A stretch of 43,544 nt of DNA from an uncultured Fibrobacterota bacterium (GTDB lineage Bacteria > Fibrobacterota > Fibrobacteria > Fibrobacterales > Fibrobacteraceae): positions 1 through 43,544 of the forward strand of contig CAIRAY010000112.1 of NCBI GenBank assembly GCA_903876665.1. The letters run 5' to 3'. Below are positions 1-7,515 of the stretch, piece by piece; position 1 is the first letter of the stretch; every line of letters begins with the position of its first letter. Made by a program: the position numbers and the translations under genes. The notes below the pieces were generated by a model. That model made no database searches. It saw only the letters and a list, made by a program, of their open reading frames with translations, and was not told where the DNA came from.

Positions 1-170
1 CGATTACCGGCACATATCCACTGTGTGGATGATATGCCTGTTCCGCTTCAGCGGTTACAGGCACATATCCACTGTGTGGAAACAACCAAAGGTTGAAGTG
101 GCCAAGCTTTGCATAGCTGCCAGTAACCGTAACTGGCAGCACATCGGCCGTGCCGGGCATGACAAAATAC
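1..170. repeat. Left-end mosaic palindromic repeat cluster
   Basis: A 21-bp unit containing ATCCACTGTGTGGA occurs twice as a direct repeat (9-29 and 60-80). Between the copies lies a small hairpin, CCGCT/AGCGG (43-54). Then follow CAACC-AAA-GGTTG (83-95) and a 25-nt palindrome with 9-bp arms GCTGCCAGT/ACTGGCAGC (116-140). The end is a GCCGTGCCGGGCATGACA-type word. Bases 81-149 recur perfectly inverted at 43427-43495. Related words occur at 17602-17642 and 32455-32660. I see no gene here. Confidence 0.85.
81..149 (+). repeat. 69-bp inverted repeat, left copy
   Basis: This stretch is identical over 69 bp to the reverse complement of 43427-43495. Beyond it the similarity continues imperfectly into a CCGGGCATGACA-type word (left) versus CCGGCCATGACA (right copy read in reverse). 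It contains the AGCTTTGCATAGCT core and the 25-nt palindrome. Confidence 0.9.
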
Positions 171-197
171 GCGGGCATGAAAATATGCGGGGATGGC

Positions 198-596
198 CTA
201 AATAATTTTTTGTGTCAGCCGATGCGCACGGGTTGCTAGAAACAGGATAACTGCAGTCACCCCACCAGCGAGATCGGCGGCCCAATCCCCTAGGGAAACC
301 TGACGACCAGGCACAAAACCCTGGTGAAATTCGTCCGATACTCCAAAAGCGGCCACAAAGGCCACCACCAGCAATCCGTAGCCGATCCGGGAGCGCATCC
401 ATCGCGCATGGCGAATGCAAATGCAAAAAGACATCCCCAGCCAAAAATAGGCAAACCAGTGGATCACCTTATCCATAGGAGGATGGAGCCACGGCGTGTC
501 CCCCCCTTCCCGGCTCGACAGGTAAAATAACGTAGCCATGACCACAAAGGCGGGAATGTGATTCCAGCGAAGAATCTTTTTTAACCAAATCGTCAT
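198..596 (-). CDS. VanZ-like family membrane protein
   Basis: This is a 132-residue protein with about four hydrophobic segments. Two family hallmarks are visible: the DKVIHWFAYFWLG stretch near residues 42-54 and the SDEFHQGFVPGR...D..AD..GG stretch near 87-112. VanZ-like proteins are small integral membrane proteins; the founding member gives low-level teicoplanin resistance, but the general role of the family is unknown. The ATG overlaps the stop of the upstream gene as ATGA (593-596), so it is the last gene of the leftward pyrD operon. Resistance should not be assumed. The family call is firm and the function is open. Confidence 0.8.
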   Translation of the reverse strand: MTIWLKKILRWNHIPAFVVMATLFYLSSREGGDTPWLHPPMDKVIHWFAYFWLGMSFCICIRHARWMRSRIGYGLLVVAFVAAFGVSDEFHQGFVPGRQVSLGDWAADLAGGVTAVILFLATRAHRLTQKII

Positions 597-1519
597 TTTA
601 ATTCCATTCCCAAAGTTCCTCGACCATCACTCCAGAAGAGTAATTTTCGCCCGTCCTTGCAGGTGGCGCGGTAAATTTCCATGTGCGACGGGGTTGTCCC
701 GGACTCAAGCAAAGCGCGGATCTCGGCGTTTGAAACCAATCCATCCTTGACCCAATCCATCCAATTCCAGACCTGCCAATTGAAAATGCCGGGAGTGGTT
801 TCCAAAAAGGAACGGGCAGCAAGGGCTAATTCGTGGGTAAAGTAGGTGCGATATTCTGCAATCTGGTCGCGCTTCTCCTGTTCCGGGAGCTGGGCAAAAT
901 TCCCAACCATGGGAAAAGGATCTGCATCGGGAATCCGCAAGGTCATGGAGAGTCCCTTTTTTCGGACTTCCAGCCGAAGCCGCGGATCATCGCGGTGAAC
1001 CAGGCGACAGGTTTGCTGGAAATTCAAATCGCAATTTTCGGAAGTCTCCAGAATAAAATCTCCAAAGGGATTTAAAGACCCATTAAAGCGACATTCCAAG
1101 GGAACCTTGACATCCGGACTCATTTTAGGAATAGCTTTGAATTCCAGACTGGCCGAAGCCCTGCTCCGCAGTACAGCAAGCAAAGTGACCGATCCCGGGG
1201 ATTGCAAAAACCAGGACTGGGTCGCTCCTTTAATCAGGGGACGAAGATCTCGATTCACCTCACCGGAGGGGTCGATCTCCATCCACCCGGACTCACCCGC
1301 AGCCCAGTCCAGAAGCGCCCAAAGCAATTCGCCACCAAAGGCCCTAGGAGAATCAAATCGAACCCGGACCAAATGCCCGTCCTTCCATTCCTGCTGGGAA
1401 GCTTTGACCGGTGCGGAAGCCAATTGGGGAGCTACGAGGGCGCTATCGACGGAGAATGGATCTCCTGCAAAAAGGGAGCCACACAGCAACAAGATCATCA
1501 AGGGAATTCTGCAACTCAT
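593..1519 (-). CDS. Secreted protein of unknown function (308 aa)
   Basis: The start is set at the ATG at 1519, which overlaps the upstream stop as TAATG and is followed by a clear signal peptide (MSCRIPLMILLLCGSLFAG). A longer reading frame to 1648 would run into the previous gene and is unlikely. The mature protein has few charged repeats, several aromatic positions and no motif I recognise. The region from about residue 130 looks beta-rich. The C-terminal 90 residues carry a conserved-looking WQVWNWMDWVKDGLVSNAEI stretch. Position between a thioredoxin-like protein and a VanZ-like protein suggests an envelope role, which is inference only. Confidence 0.6.
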   Translation of the reverse strand: MSCRIPLMILLLCGSLFAGDPFSVDSALVAPQLASAPVKASQQEWKDGHLVRVRFDSPRAFGGELLWALLDWAAGESGWMEIDPSGEVNRDLRPLIKGATQSWFLQSPGSVTLLAVLRSRASASLEFKAIPKMSPDVKVPLECRFNGSLNPFGDFILETSENCDLNFQQTCRLVHRDDPRLRLEVRKKGLSMTLRIPDADPFPMVGNFAQLPEQEKRDQIAEYRTYFTHELALAARSFLETTPGIFNWQVWNWMDWVKDGLVSNAEIRALLESGTTPSHMEIYRATCKDGRKLLFWSDGRGTLGMELK

Positions 1520-2292
1520 TAGCGGTCTCCGATTACCTTGAGGATAGCTCCTTCGAGCTCCTGGGAAGAAGGCAGTCCGGCCCACTGCCGCTGCACCACC
1601 CAATTCTGGTCCACAAGAATCATGGTCGGAATGGCGCGTACACCCCACCGGGCGCTCTGGGCTCCCCCACGATCTTGTAGCAAAGGCCAGGGTTCCTTTT
1701 CTTCCGCCTGAAAATCCTGCAACACGGCAAGCTCTTCGGAACTCACCCCAACGATATCGAAACCTTTGGAATGGTAGCGGCCATACATTTCACGCATCAC
1801 CGGAATTGCAGCCCGGCAAGGACCACACCAGGTGGCCCAGAAGTCAAGCAGCACGGCCTTGGGAGCCTTGTGAGCTTCGGCTTTGTTGGCGTAAAAATTA
1901 TTGCCGATCGCGTATGCTTTTGAACCTACATGGGAGCCCATCAGAGAACGGATGTCATCGGGGCGCTCCGTTAAAATAAGATCGAGATTGAGGGGTTTAC
2001 CTTTGCGCAAAAGCCCCAGCTTGATGCGATCACCCGGCTTGGCGGCTTGCACCCGGGACTTGATTGCGGGCACCCCCGTGATTACGCGCCCATCCAAGGT
2101 CAGGACCAAATCCCCTTCGAGGATTCCCGCCTGGGCAGCTCCGGACTTGGGTTGGACCCCTTTCACCTCCAGACTGCAGGGCTTGCCACCCGCACCACCC
2201 AGATCCTTGAAACTAAACCCGAGCCAGGCTCCATTGCCTGCAAAAGACAGGGAGCACCACAGCAAAAAACACACACAAATTAATTTTCCCAT
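1519..2292 (-). CDS. Secreted PDZ-thioredoxin (TlpA-like) fusion protein
   Basis: The protein has 257 residues. A signal peptide covers about residues 1-18. A PDZ domain follows at roughly 20-108, with a GILEGDLVLTLDGRVITG core. A TlpA/thioredoxin fold spans about 125-257, with the redox motif WCGPC (Cys156, Cys159) and a cis-proline IPT loop. TlpA-type proteins usually reduce or exchange disulfides outside the cytoplasm. A PDZ domain placed before one suggests that it binds the tail of an unfolded or specific partner. It overlaps the upstream gene by 13 nt and the downstream start by 1 nt, so these genes are translationally linked. Confidence 0.8.
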   Translation of the reverse strand: MGKLICVCFLLWCSLSFAGNGAWLGFSFKDLGGAGGKPCSLEVKGVQPKSGAAQAGILEGDLVLTLDGRVITGVPAIKSRVQAAKPGDRIKLGLLRKGKPLNLDLILTERPDDIRSLMGSHVGSKAYAIGNNFYANKAEAHKAPKAVLLDFWATWCGPCRAAIPVMREMYGRYHSKGFDIVGVSSEELAVLQDFQAEEKEPWPLLQDRGGAQSARWGVRAIPTMILVDQNWVVQRQWAGLPSSQELEGAILKVIGDR

Positions 2293-2885
2293 TCCATAAT
2301 TCCTATGCGCAGGGAGAGCATGACGTTTCCAAGCTTGGTTTGGGGAATGCCGAAAATTCCAGTACTCGCCCGCGAAAGAACCGTACCCTGGACCCAGGCT
2401 CCCCCAATAGACAACCTAAATCCATAATGTGAATTCTTCCAGGGCTGGATGTCGCGTCCATAATTCACGCCTGCCAGAAATCCATCATCCCAATCGTTGC
2501 AGGACGAGGTACAGCCGGGATCCCAGGGCCTAGTCATGATCAGTTGCCCCAATTCGATTTGTAGCCAATCCTCGTAGCCGTCACGCCCCAGTTTTCCCAC
2601 GGGGAACCACCGGCCGGCAATGACCAAGCCCGCACCCTTGCGTCCCAGCAGGACAAAGGCCTCAGCGGGAATCGCCCAATGACGGGAGAGGCGAAAGTTC
2701 AAATCGCCCGCGACCCAGTGGTCCACGCCTCCGGCAGACCAGCTTGGAGCATAGGCAACGGTGTAGGAAAGGAATCTCAGGGTATCCGCAGGCTTGGCCT
2801 TATAATCCGAAAAATACTCTGCATGGGCCGCCGTGGTAAAAGCGACAAAAACGATCAATAGGATGAGTATTCGTTTTGAGAACAT
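2280..2885 (-). CDS. Secreted, possibly outer-membrane beta-barrel protein
   Basis: This is a 201-residue protein with a clear signal peptide ending at AHA before residue 23. The mature part has alternating hydrophobic and polar stretches, many aromatic residues and glycines, and ends on a strand-like segment, as in small outer-membrane barrels. Two close cysteines (CTSSC, about residue 125) may form a disulfide. That would fit the thioredoxin-like protein encoded next. It starts 11 nt after the pyrD stop, so it belongs to that operon. I recognise no named family. Confidence 0.6.
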   Translation of the reverse strand: MFSKRILILLIVFVAFTTAAHAEYFSDYKAKPADTLRFLSYTVAYAPSWSAGGVDHWVAGDLNFRLSRHWAIPAEAFVLLGRKGAGLVIAGRWFPVGKLGRDGYEDWLQIELGQLIMTRPWDPGCTSSCNDWDDGFLAGVNYGRDIQPWKNSHYGFRLSIGGAWVQGTVLSRASTGIFGIPQTKLGNVMLSLRIGIMEWEN

Positions 2886-2896
2886 GCGACCTTGAT

Positions 2897-4087
2897 TTAA
2901 ATGCGACGCTGACTTCCCGTTGGCCGGCCTTCAGTGAATTTATTCAGTGCCGCGTATCCATCCTGGCGCATGGCTTGCAAAAGTTCCCGGCGCATTTGTT
3001 CCAGGGCAAACCAGCGGTACGCCACCACCGTGTAGGCCTGCACGGCATCCACACCGAGTTTAAGCAGATCCCAGGCTTTGGCCCCGTGATCGATGCCCCC
3101 ACAGGCCATAATGGAAAAATCGGGATATTGATTCTTGATGTATTCTACCGCCCGGAAGGTGTTGCGGTAAAGGATCCGTCCCGAAAGGCCGCCCCGGGCT
3201 CCGGAGCTGGTCAGGACGGGCAATGAATTCAGCGGAGTCTGCATGGTGAGGTATTTGGAACGGTCCGAGGGAAAGGTATTGAAAAGCACGAGGCCATTCA
3301 CTTCAAGATCCCGCAAGGCCGCAAGAACGGAAGTCAACTGGGATTCGGTGAGATCCGGGGATAGCTTGGCGTAAACGGCTTTGCGGACAGCCAGCTGTTT
3401 GCGCACCTTCATGACTTGGCTGAACATCCGCTCCATAAACCGGGTGTCCAAGTCCAGCCTGGCTTCGCCGGTGTTCGGGCACGAAATATTGATTTCTACA
3501 TAATCCGCAACTTTGTATGCAATGCGGAAGGTCTCCACCATGTCTTCGAGTTTCTGCTCTTCGTCCTCGAGGCCGGGTGTTTCTGCCACAGAAATTCCCA
3601 CCGAGAGGCCCTTTTTGTGAGCCTGTCCCATTTGGGCGTCCACCCGTTTGGCAATCACATCAATGCCTGGGTTGTTTAGGCCCATGCTGTTGTGGATGGC
3701 CCGATCCAACTCAATCATCCCGACGCGAGGGCGATGAAGATTGCCTTCCCGGAGGTTGCGGGTCGCTGTGCCCACAGTAACGCCTCCAAAACCAAGATTG
3801 GCACACTCCGGGATCCATTCCGCTGTTTTATTGGAACCCGCGGCAAGAATAAAAGGGTTTCCCATGATGATGGGAATGCTGCGATCTTGAAAATAGATGG
3901 TATGCTTCAAATCCGGATCCTGGGACGCCTTATGGCCCAGGAAGGGGGCGATTCTGGACAGGGGCGTCAAGGAATGATGACGCATTTCAGGACTGCGAAC
4001 GAGCGTACGAATCAGGGACAACATGCGGTCACCCGCTGTAAGGGAATATTCGTGATCCACAAAGGGAATGGTCTGGTTTTTCGACAT
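2897..4087 (-). CDS. pyrD: Dihydroorotate dehydrogenase (class 2-like)
   Basis: This 396-residue flavoprotein oxidises dihydroorotate to orotate in pyrimidine synthesis. Class 2-like features are an N-terminal extension of about 60 residues, NPFILAAGSNKTAEW (77-91), GFGGVTVGT and SMGLNNPGIDVIAKR. The FMN/phosphate region near the C-terminus has ACGGI. The active-site loop reads NISCPNT, which puts Cys203 where class 2 enzymes normally have Ser and class 1 enzymes have Cys. The electron acceptor is therefore uncertain. No electron-transfer subunit (pyrK) is next to it. It heads the leftward operon. A TAGATTTT box (4102-4095) lies 7 nt before the ATG, and I see no clear ribosome site. Confidence 0.9.
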   Translation of the reverse strand: MSKNQTIPFVDHEYSLTAGDRMLSLIRTLVRSPEMRHHSLTPLSRIAPFLGHKASQDPDLKHTIYFQDRSIPIIMGNPFILAAGSNKTAEWIPECANLGFGGVTVGTATRNLREGNLHRPRVGMIELDRAIHNSMGLNNPGIDVIAKRVDAQMGQAHKKGLSVGISVAETPGLEDEEQKLEDMVETFRIAYKVADYVEINISCPNTGEARLDLDTRFMERMFSQVMKVRKQLAVRKAVYAKLSPDLTESQLTSVLAALRDLEVNGLVLFNTFPSDRSKYLTMQTPLNSLPVLTSSGARGGLSGRILYRNTFRAVEYIKNQYPDFSIMACGGIDHGAKAWDLLKLGVDAVQAYTVVAYRWFALEQMRRELLQAMRQDGYAALNKFTEGRPTGSQRRI

Positions 4088-4094
4088 CGTGCAT

Positions 4095-4102
4095 AAAATC
4101 TA
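4095..4102 (-). promoter_or_regulatory. Possible -7 promoter box of pyrD
   Basis: Read on the minus strand this is TAGATTTT, a near match to the Bacteroidota-type TAnnTTTG box, ending 7 nt before the pyrD ATG. A clear -33 element is not visible. The transcript would have almost no leader. Confidence 0.35.
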
Positions 4103-4107
4103 GCTAA

Positions 4108-4330
4108 ATCCTAGATCCCGCAGTTGACCACACCGACTTTGGCGTAATCCCTTGCGCCAATTGGACTTGCGCCTCCGCTACGCCACACCTCGCTGGTGTG
4201 TCTCCGGTCGTTTGCAAGTCCACTGGCATCAAGGTCTTAATAGTTCCTACTCAAGCCCTGCTTGCTAGTAGGACTTATACACCCCTGTGTATAGCCAAAT
4301 TCTAGTCCTCCCAACTGCGGGAGCTAGGAT
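4108..4330. repeat. 223-bp inverted-repeat-bounded, multi-hairpin element
   Basis: The ends (4108-4126 and 4312-4330) are 19-bp inverted repeats with 18 matches, containing CCGCAGTTG/CAACTGCGG. Inside lie four hairpins. They are TTGGCG/CGCCAA (4139-4144/4155-4160), a 9-bp stem (4162-4170/4214-4222) enclosing CACACC/GGTGTG (4184-4189/4195-4200), a bulged stem (4245-4255/4261-4273), and TATACAC/GTGTATA (4276-4282/4287-4293). The right end can also fold on itself (CTAG..CTCCC/GGGAGCTAG, 4302-4327). It fills the gap between pyrD and pyrE and holds no convincing reading frame. It may be a MITE-like repeat or a structured RNA. Confidence 0.75.
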
Positions 4331-4365
4331 AATGGTGGTTTCTGGAGGCATTTCCCGAGATTTTG

Positions 4366-4373
4366 TACCTTTG
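4366..4373 (+). promoter_or_regulatory. Promoter -7 box TACCTTTG of pyrE
   Basis: TACCTTTG matches the Bacteroidota-type TAnnTTTG element and is followed after CACC by the pyrE ATG. Transcription would start at or next to the start codon, giving a leaderless or nearly leaderless message. No ribosome site lies in between. Confidence 0.55.
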
Positions 4374-4377
4374 CACC

Positions 4378-5046
4378 ATGTCGAAGAATACCTCATTTGT
4401 GCATTTTTTAGTCCAGGCCGGCGCTCTGCGGTTTGGCGACTTTACCACCAAGTCCGGCCGTAAGACCCCTTATTTCATCAATACGGGCGAATTCCGTACG
4501 GGCAAGTCCATCGCCGAGCTCGCCACCTGGTACGCAAAAACCTTCCAGGAGGTCTTCGGAGAATCCGCTGACAACCTATATGGACCGGCCTACAAAGGCA
4601 TTCCCCTGTGCGCAACCACCGCGATGGCCCTCCAGCAGCAATTTGGCCGAGACCTGAGCTTCACCTATAACCGCAAAGAAGCCAAGGATCACGGCGAGGG
4701 TGGCGTTCTGGTGGGCGACACCTACAAGGTCCCGCGCCGAGTCGTCATTATCGAAGACGTGATTACCGCCGGAACTTCGGTGCGCGAAACCCTGGCCATC
4801 CTCGGCGGCATCGCCAATGTCAAGGTGGTGGGGCTGCTCGTTTCCGTGGATCGACGTGAACGCTTGGAAAACGGGCTTTCCGCGCTCACGCAGGTCGAGC
4901 AGGAATACGGATTAAAGACAGCATCCATCATTTCCATCGCAGATATTATCGCCTATCTGGAAGTCGAAGCCAACCGCACCGCGCTCGGACTTGATTCAGG
5001 TATTCTGGACCGGGTGCAAGCCTATCGCAAGGAGTGGGGCGTCTAG
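4378..5046 (+). CDS. pyrE: Orotate phosphoribosyltransferase
   Basis: This 222-residue enzyme joins orotate and PRPP to make OMP in pyrimidine synthesis. It has the PRPP-binding loop VVIIEDVITAGTSVRETL (about residues 122-139), the flexible catalytic loop NRKEAKDHGEGG (about 101-112) and the KSGRKTPYFIN segment near residue 25. Start: the frame extends upstream to a TTG at 4363, but the ATG at 4378 gives the usual N-terminus and sits 4 nt after a TAnnTTTG box. It is divergent from pyrD, so two steps of the same pathway flank one regulatory region. dcd follows 2 nt later. Confidence 0.95.
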   Translation: MSKNTSFVHFLVQAGALRFGDFTTKSGRKTPYFINTGEFRTGKSIAELATWYAKTFQEVFGESADNLYGPAYKGIPLCATTAMALQQQFGRDLSFTYNRKEAKDHGEGGVLVGDTYKVPRRVVIIEDVITAGTSVRETLAILGGIANVKVVGLLVSVDRRERLENGLSALTQVEQEYGLKTASIISIADIIAYLEVEANRTALGLDSGILDRVQAYRKEWGV

Positions 5047-5048
5047 CC

Positions 5049-5618
5049 ATGGTGCTCACCAAACAGGCGATCCGGGCCGCTTTGGATTCCGGAGAAATTG
5101 TAATTTCACCCTTCAATCCAAATCACCTTTCGCCCAATTCCTACGACCTCACGCTGAGTTCTTTGCTTTTGGTCTACGACCTCACCGACGTGGAATGCCT
5201 GGACATCAAGCGGGAGAATTCCACGCTGGAATTCACCATCCCGGAAGAGGGTTTTGTGCTCCAACCCGGCATGCTCTATATTGGTGCAACCAACGAAAGC
5301 GCCATTTCAACCCAGTATATCCCCATGTTCGAGGGTCGCAGCTCCATGGGTCGCCTCGGAATCAACACCCACATTACCGCGGGATTCGGGGACATTGGCT
5401 GGGGATTCGAAAAAGCACCCAATGGCGAGGTGGTGTGCCATTATCCTACATGGACATTGGAAATCACCGTTGTCCATCCCATTCGAATTTACGCAAATAT
5501 CCGGATTGGCCAAGTCTTTTTTGTGGAGCCCAAGGGCGACATTGAATGGTACCAGGGCAAATACAGCAAACAGCGTAAACCCCAGGCATCACGGGCCTTC
5601 CAGGACTTTCCCCAGTAA
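5049..5618 (+). CDS. dcd: dCTP deaminase
   Basis: This 189-residue enzyme deaminates dCTP to dUTP, feeding dTTP synthesis. Visible family features are LSPNSYDLTL near residue 30, the nucleotide-binding EGRSSMGRLGI near residue 97, and TWTLEI near residue 138, whose Glu is the expected catalytic base. Whether it is mono-functional or also hydrolyses dUTP cannot be told from sequence alone. The ATG at 5049 is 2 nt after the pyrE stop; a GTG at 5034 would overlap pyrE and is less likely. Its place after pyrE fits a nucleotide-supply operon. Confidence 0.93.
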   Translation: MVLTKQAIRAALDSGEIVISPFNPNHLSPNSYDLTLSSLLLVYDLTDVECLDIKRENSTLEFTIPEEGFVLQPGMLYIGATNESAISTQYIPMFEGRSSMGRLGINTHITAGFGDIGWGFEKAPNGEVVCHYPTWTLEITVVHPIRIYANIRIGQVFFVEPKGDIEWYQGKYSKQRKPQASRAFQDFPQ

Positions 5619-5629
5619 TTCAAGGTTGC

Positions 5630-7492
5630 ATGGCCAGATACTCGGAAGAACTCGTTGCCCAACTCAAAGCGCATGCCGATATTGCGACCATTGTGCAACG
5701 CTTCATTCCTTTGCGCCAGCAAGGGAAGAGCTGGCTCGGCATTTGCCCCTTCCATGACGACCGCAAACCCAGCATGCATGTCACCCCTTCCATGGGGATC
5801 TACAAGTGCTTTGCCTGTGGCGCTGGTGGCGATGTTTTCAAGTTCGTCATGGAGCACGAAAAAATCGACTTCAATTCCGCCGTCGAAATGGTGGCTCAGG
5901 AATCCGGATTCGCCTTGCCTTCGCAGACTGCGGGGAACAAGGCCGAGATGGAAGACCGCGCCGTGGTGCTTGCCCTGAACGACATCGCTGCGGAATGGTT
6001 TGCGGAACAATACAAGCAAAGCAGGGTGGCCCAGGACTACGTGGCCCGACGCGGGCTGACCCCCGAGACTTGCGCCCGTTTTGGAATCGGCTATGCTCCC
6101 GATCAATGGGAAGGGCTCGTGGGACGCGCGGCCAGCAGGGGCTTTTCGCCTAAACAAATGGTTCTGGGAGGTCTCGCCAACGAAAAGGAAACCGGTGGGA
6201 CCATCGATAAATTTCGTGGCCGCTTAATGATTGCCATTCACAATATTTCCGGAAGGATCGTCGGGTTCGGCGGCCGGATCATGGTGGACGGTACCAACGC
6301 CCCCAAATACATGAACAGTCCCGAGACTCCGCTTTATCACAAAAGCGATATTCTTTTTGGACTGAACCATGCGCGCCAAGCCATCGAGAAGGCCGGCGAA
6401 GTCATTGTAGTGGAAGGGTATTTCGACTTGATTTCCCTTTACCAGGCAGGTATCCAGAATGTAGTTGCGGTTTCGGGCACAGCCCTCACCGACCAACATG
6501 CGCGCCTCCTCGCTCGTTATGCCAAAAAGGTTTTTCTGGTGTTTGACGGAGACAACGCGGGTCGCAAGGCCGCCCGCAAAAGCCTGGAAATATTATTGCC
6601 CGTGGGTATTCAAATTCGGGTTTTGGTTCTTCCGGAAGAGGACGATCCCGACGAACTCGTGCGAGAAAAGGGCGCCCAGGCCTTCCGCGACCTGCTTGCG
6701 AACCGTTCCAAGGATTTCTTGGATCATTTGCACAGCGAGCTTCCCATGGGAACCCCTGAAGAGCGCACGGCGTTTCTTAACGAAGTCCGCCGCCTCATCG
6801 GAACCATTCAGGACCCCTTTCTGCGCGAAGAATATTTGAATCTGGCCACCCAACGTTTTCCGGTTTCCCGGCGCCTCATGACGGCTCCCCTTCCCGCCCC
6901 CAAACCTCCCAAGGTCAAGTCCTATCAAGAACCAGACCCCATGTACGTGGAGCCCGAGCCGATTCCGACGCTTCCCCCCATCGAGTCCAGGCTATTGTTG
7001 CTTCTGTTGCGGAATCCGAGCCTGTGGAAACCCATGCATGCCTGGTTCGATCCCGATATTTTTGAATCACGTACCACAGTTGAAATCGTGGACCATTCCC
7101 TCGCCATATTTGAAGAGAAGGGTGATTTTGACTTGGCCGAGCTCACCACCCGCATCCCCGAAAATCTCCGGGATTTGATTTTGCAGCTGAAGGATGAAAT
7201 CTGGTCCGCCGATGCGGCACAAAAAGATTTTCTGGCCACCCTGGTCCAAATTACCGTCTCCCGGCTCATCCGGGCGCGCCAGAACTTGCAGGGCCGCTCC
7301 CCCCAGTCCGATCAAGGGATTGCCGCCGTCACCAACCTACGGCTGGAATGCAACCGGTTCATCCGCCAGCTCGAAACGGTCAAGACCAAGCTCACTTCCG
7401 AGGGTGGATTACAATCGGCGTCTCTGCTCTGGCACGGCTTGCGGGAACAACTCCCCGCATTTTTTTCCAAATTACACGCCATTGTTGATTAA
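5630..7492 (+). CDS. dnaG: DNA primase
   Basis: This 620-residue primase lays RNA primers at the replication fork. It has an N-terminal zinc-binding domain (Cys39, His42, Cys60, Cys63). The central catalytic core includes the TOPRIM parts VVVEGYFD (Glu near residue 263) and FDGDNAGR (near 303-310). A C-terminal helical region from about 440 likely binds the DnaB helicase. A proline-rich linker lies near residues 410-445. The length is typical. The ATG follows an AAGG site, and rpoD begins 24 nt after the stop, the classic dnaG-rpoD arrangement. Confidence 0.96.
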   Translation: MARYSEELVAQLKAHADIATIVQRFIPLRQQGKSWLGICPFHDDRKPSMHVTPSMGIYKCFACGAGGDVFKFVMEHEKIDFNSAVEMVAQESGFALPSQTAGNKAEMEDRAVVLALNDIAAEWFAEQYKQSRVAQDYVARRGLTPETCARFGIGYAPDQWEGLVGRAASRGFSPKQMVLGGLANEKETGGTIDKFRGRLMIAIHNISGRIVGFGGRIMVDGTNAPKYMNSPETPLYHKSDILFGLNHARQAIEKAGEVIVVEGYFDLISLYQAGIQNVVAVSGTALTDQHARLLARYAKKVFLVFDGDNAGRKAARKSLEILLPVGIQIRVLVLPEEDDPDELVREKGAQAFRDLLANRSKDFLDHLHSELPMGTPEERTAFLNEVRRLIGTIQDPFLREEYLNLATQRFPVSRRLMTAPLPAPKPPKVKSYQEPDPMYVEPEPIPTLPPIESRLLLLLLRNPSLWKPMHAWFDPDIFESRTTVEIVDHSLAIFEEKGDFDLAELTTRIPENLRDLILQLKDEIWSADAAQKDFLATLVQITVSRLIRARQNLQGRSPQSDQGIAAVTNLRLECNRFIRQLETVKTKLTSEGGLQSASLLWHGLREQLPAFFSKLHAIVD

Positions 7493-7515
7493 ATTGAATA
7501 GAAAATAGGACGAAT

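Noticed and set aside
9..80. CRISPR-like direct repeat (two 21-bp copies, 51-bp step)
   Set aside because: Only two copies, the interval is itself palindromic repeat sequence found elsewhere in the window, and no cas genes are present.
198..596. Glycopeptide resistance determinant (VanZ)
   Set aside because: No other van genes are present and VanZ-like proteins are widespread with unknown roles.
593..1648. Longer form of the unknown secreted protein starting at 1648
   Set aside because: The extra 43 residues lie inside the PDZ-thioredoxin gene and would bury the signal peptide; ATG 1519 overlaps the upstream stop as TAATG.
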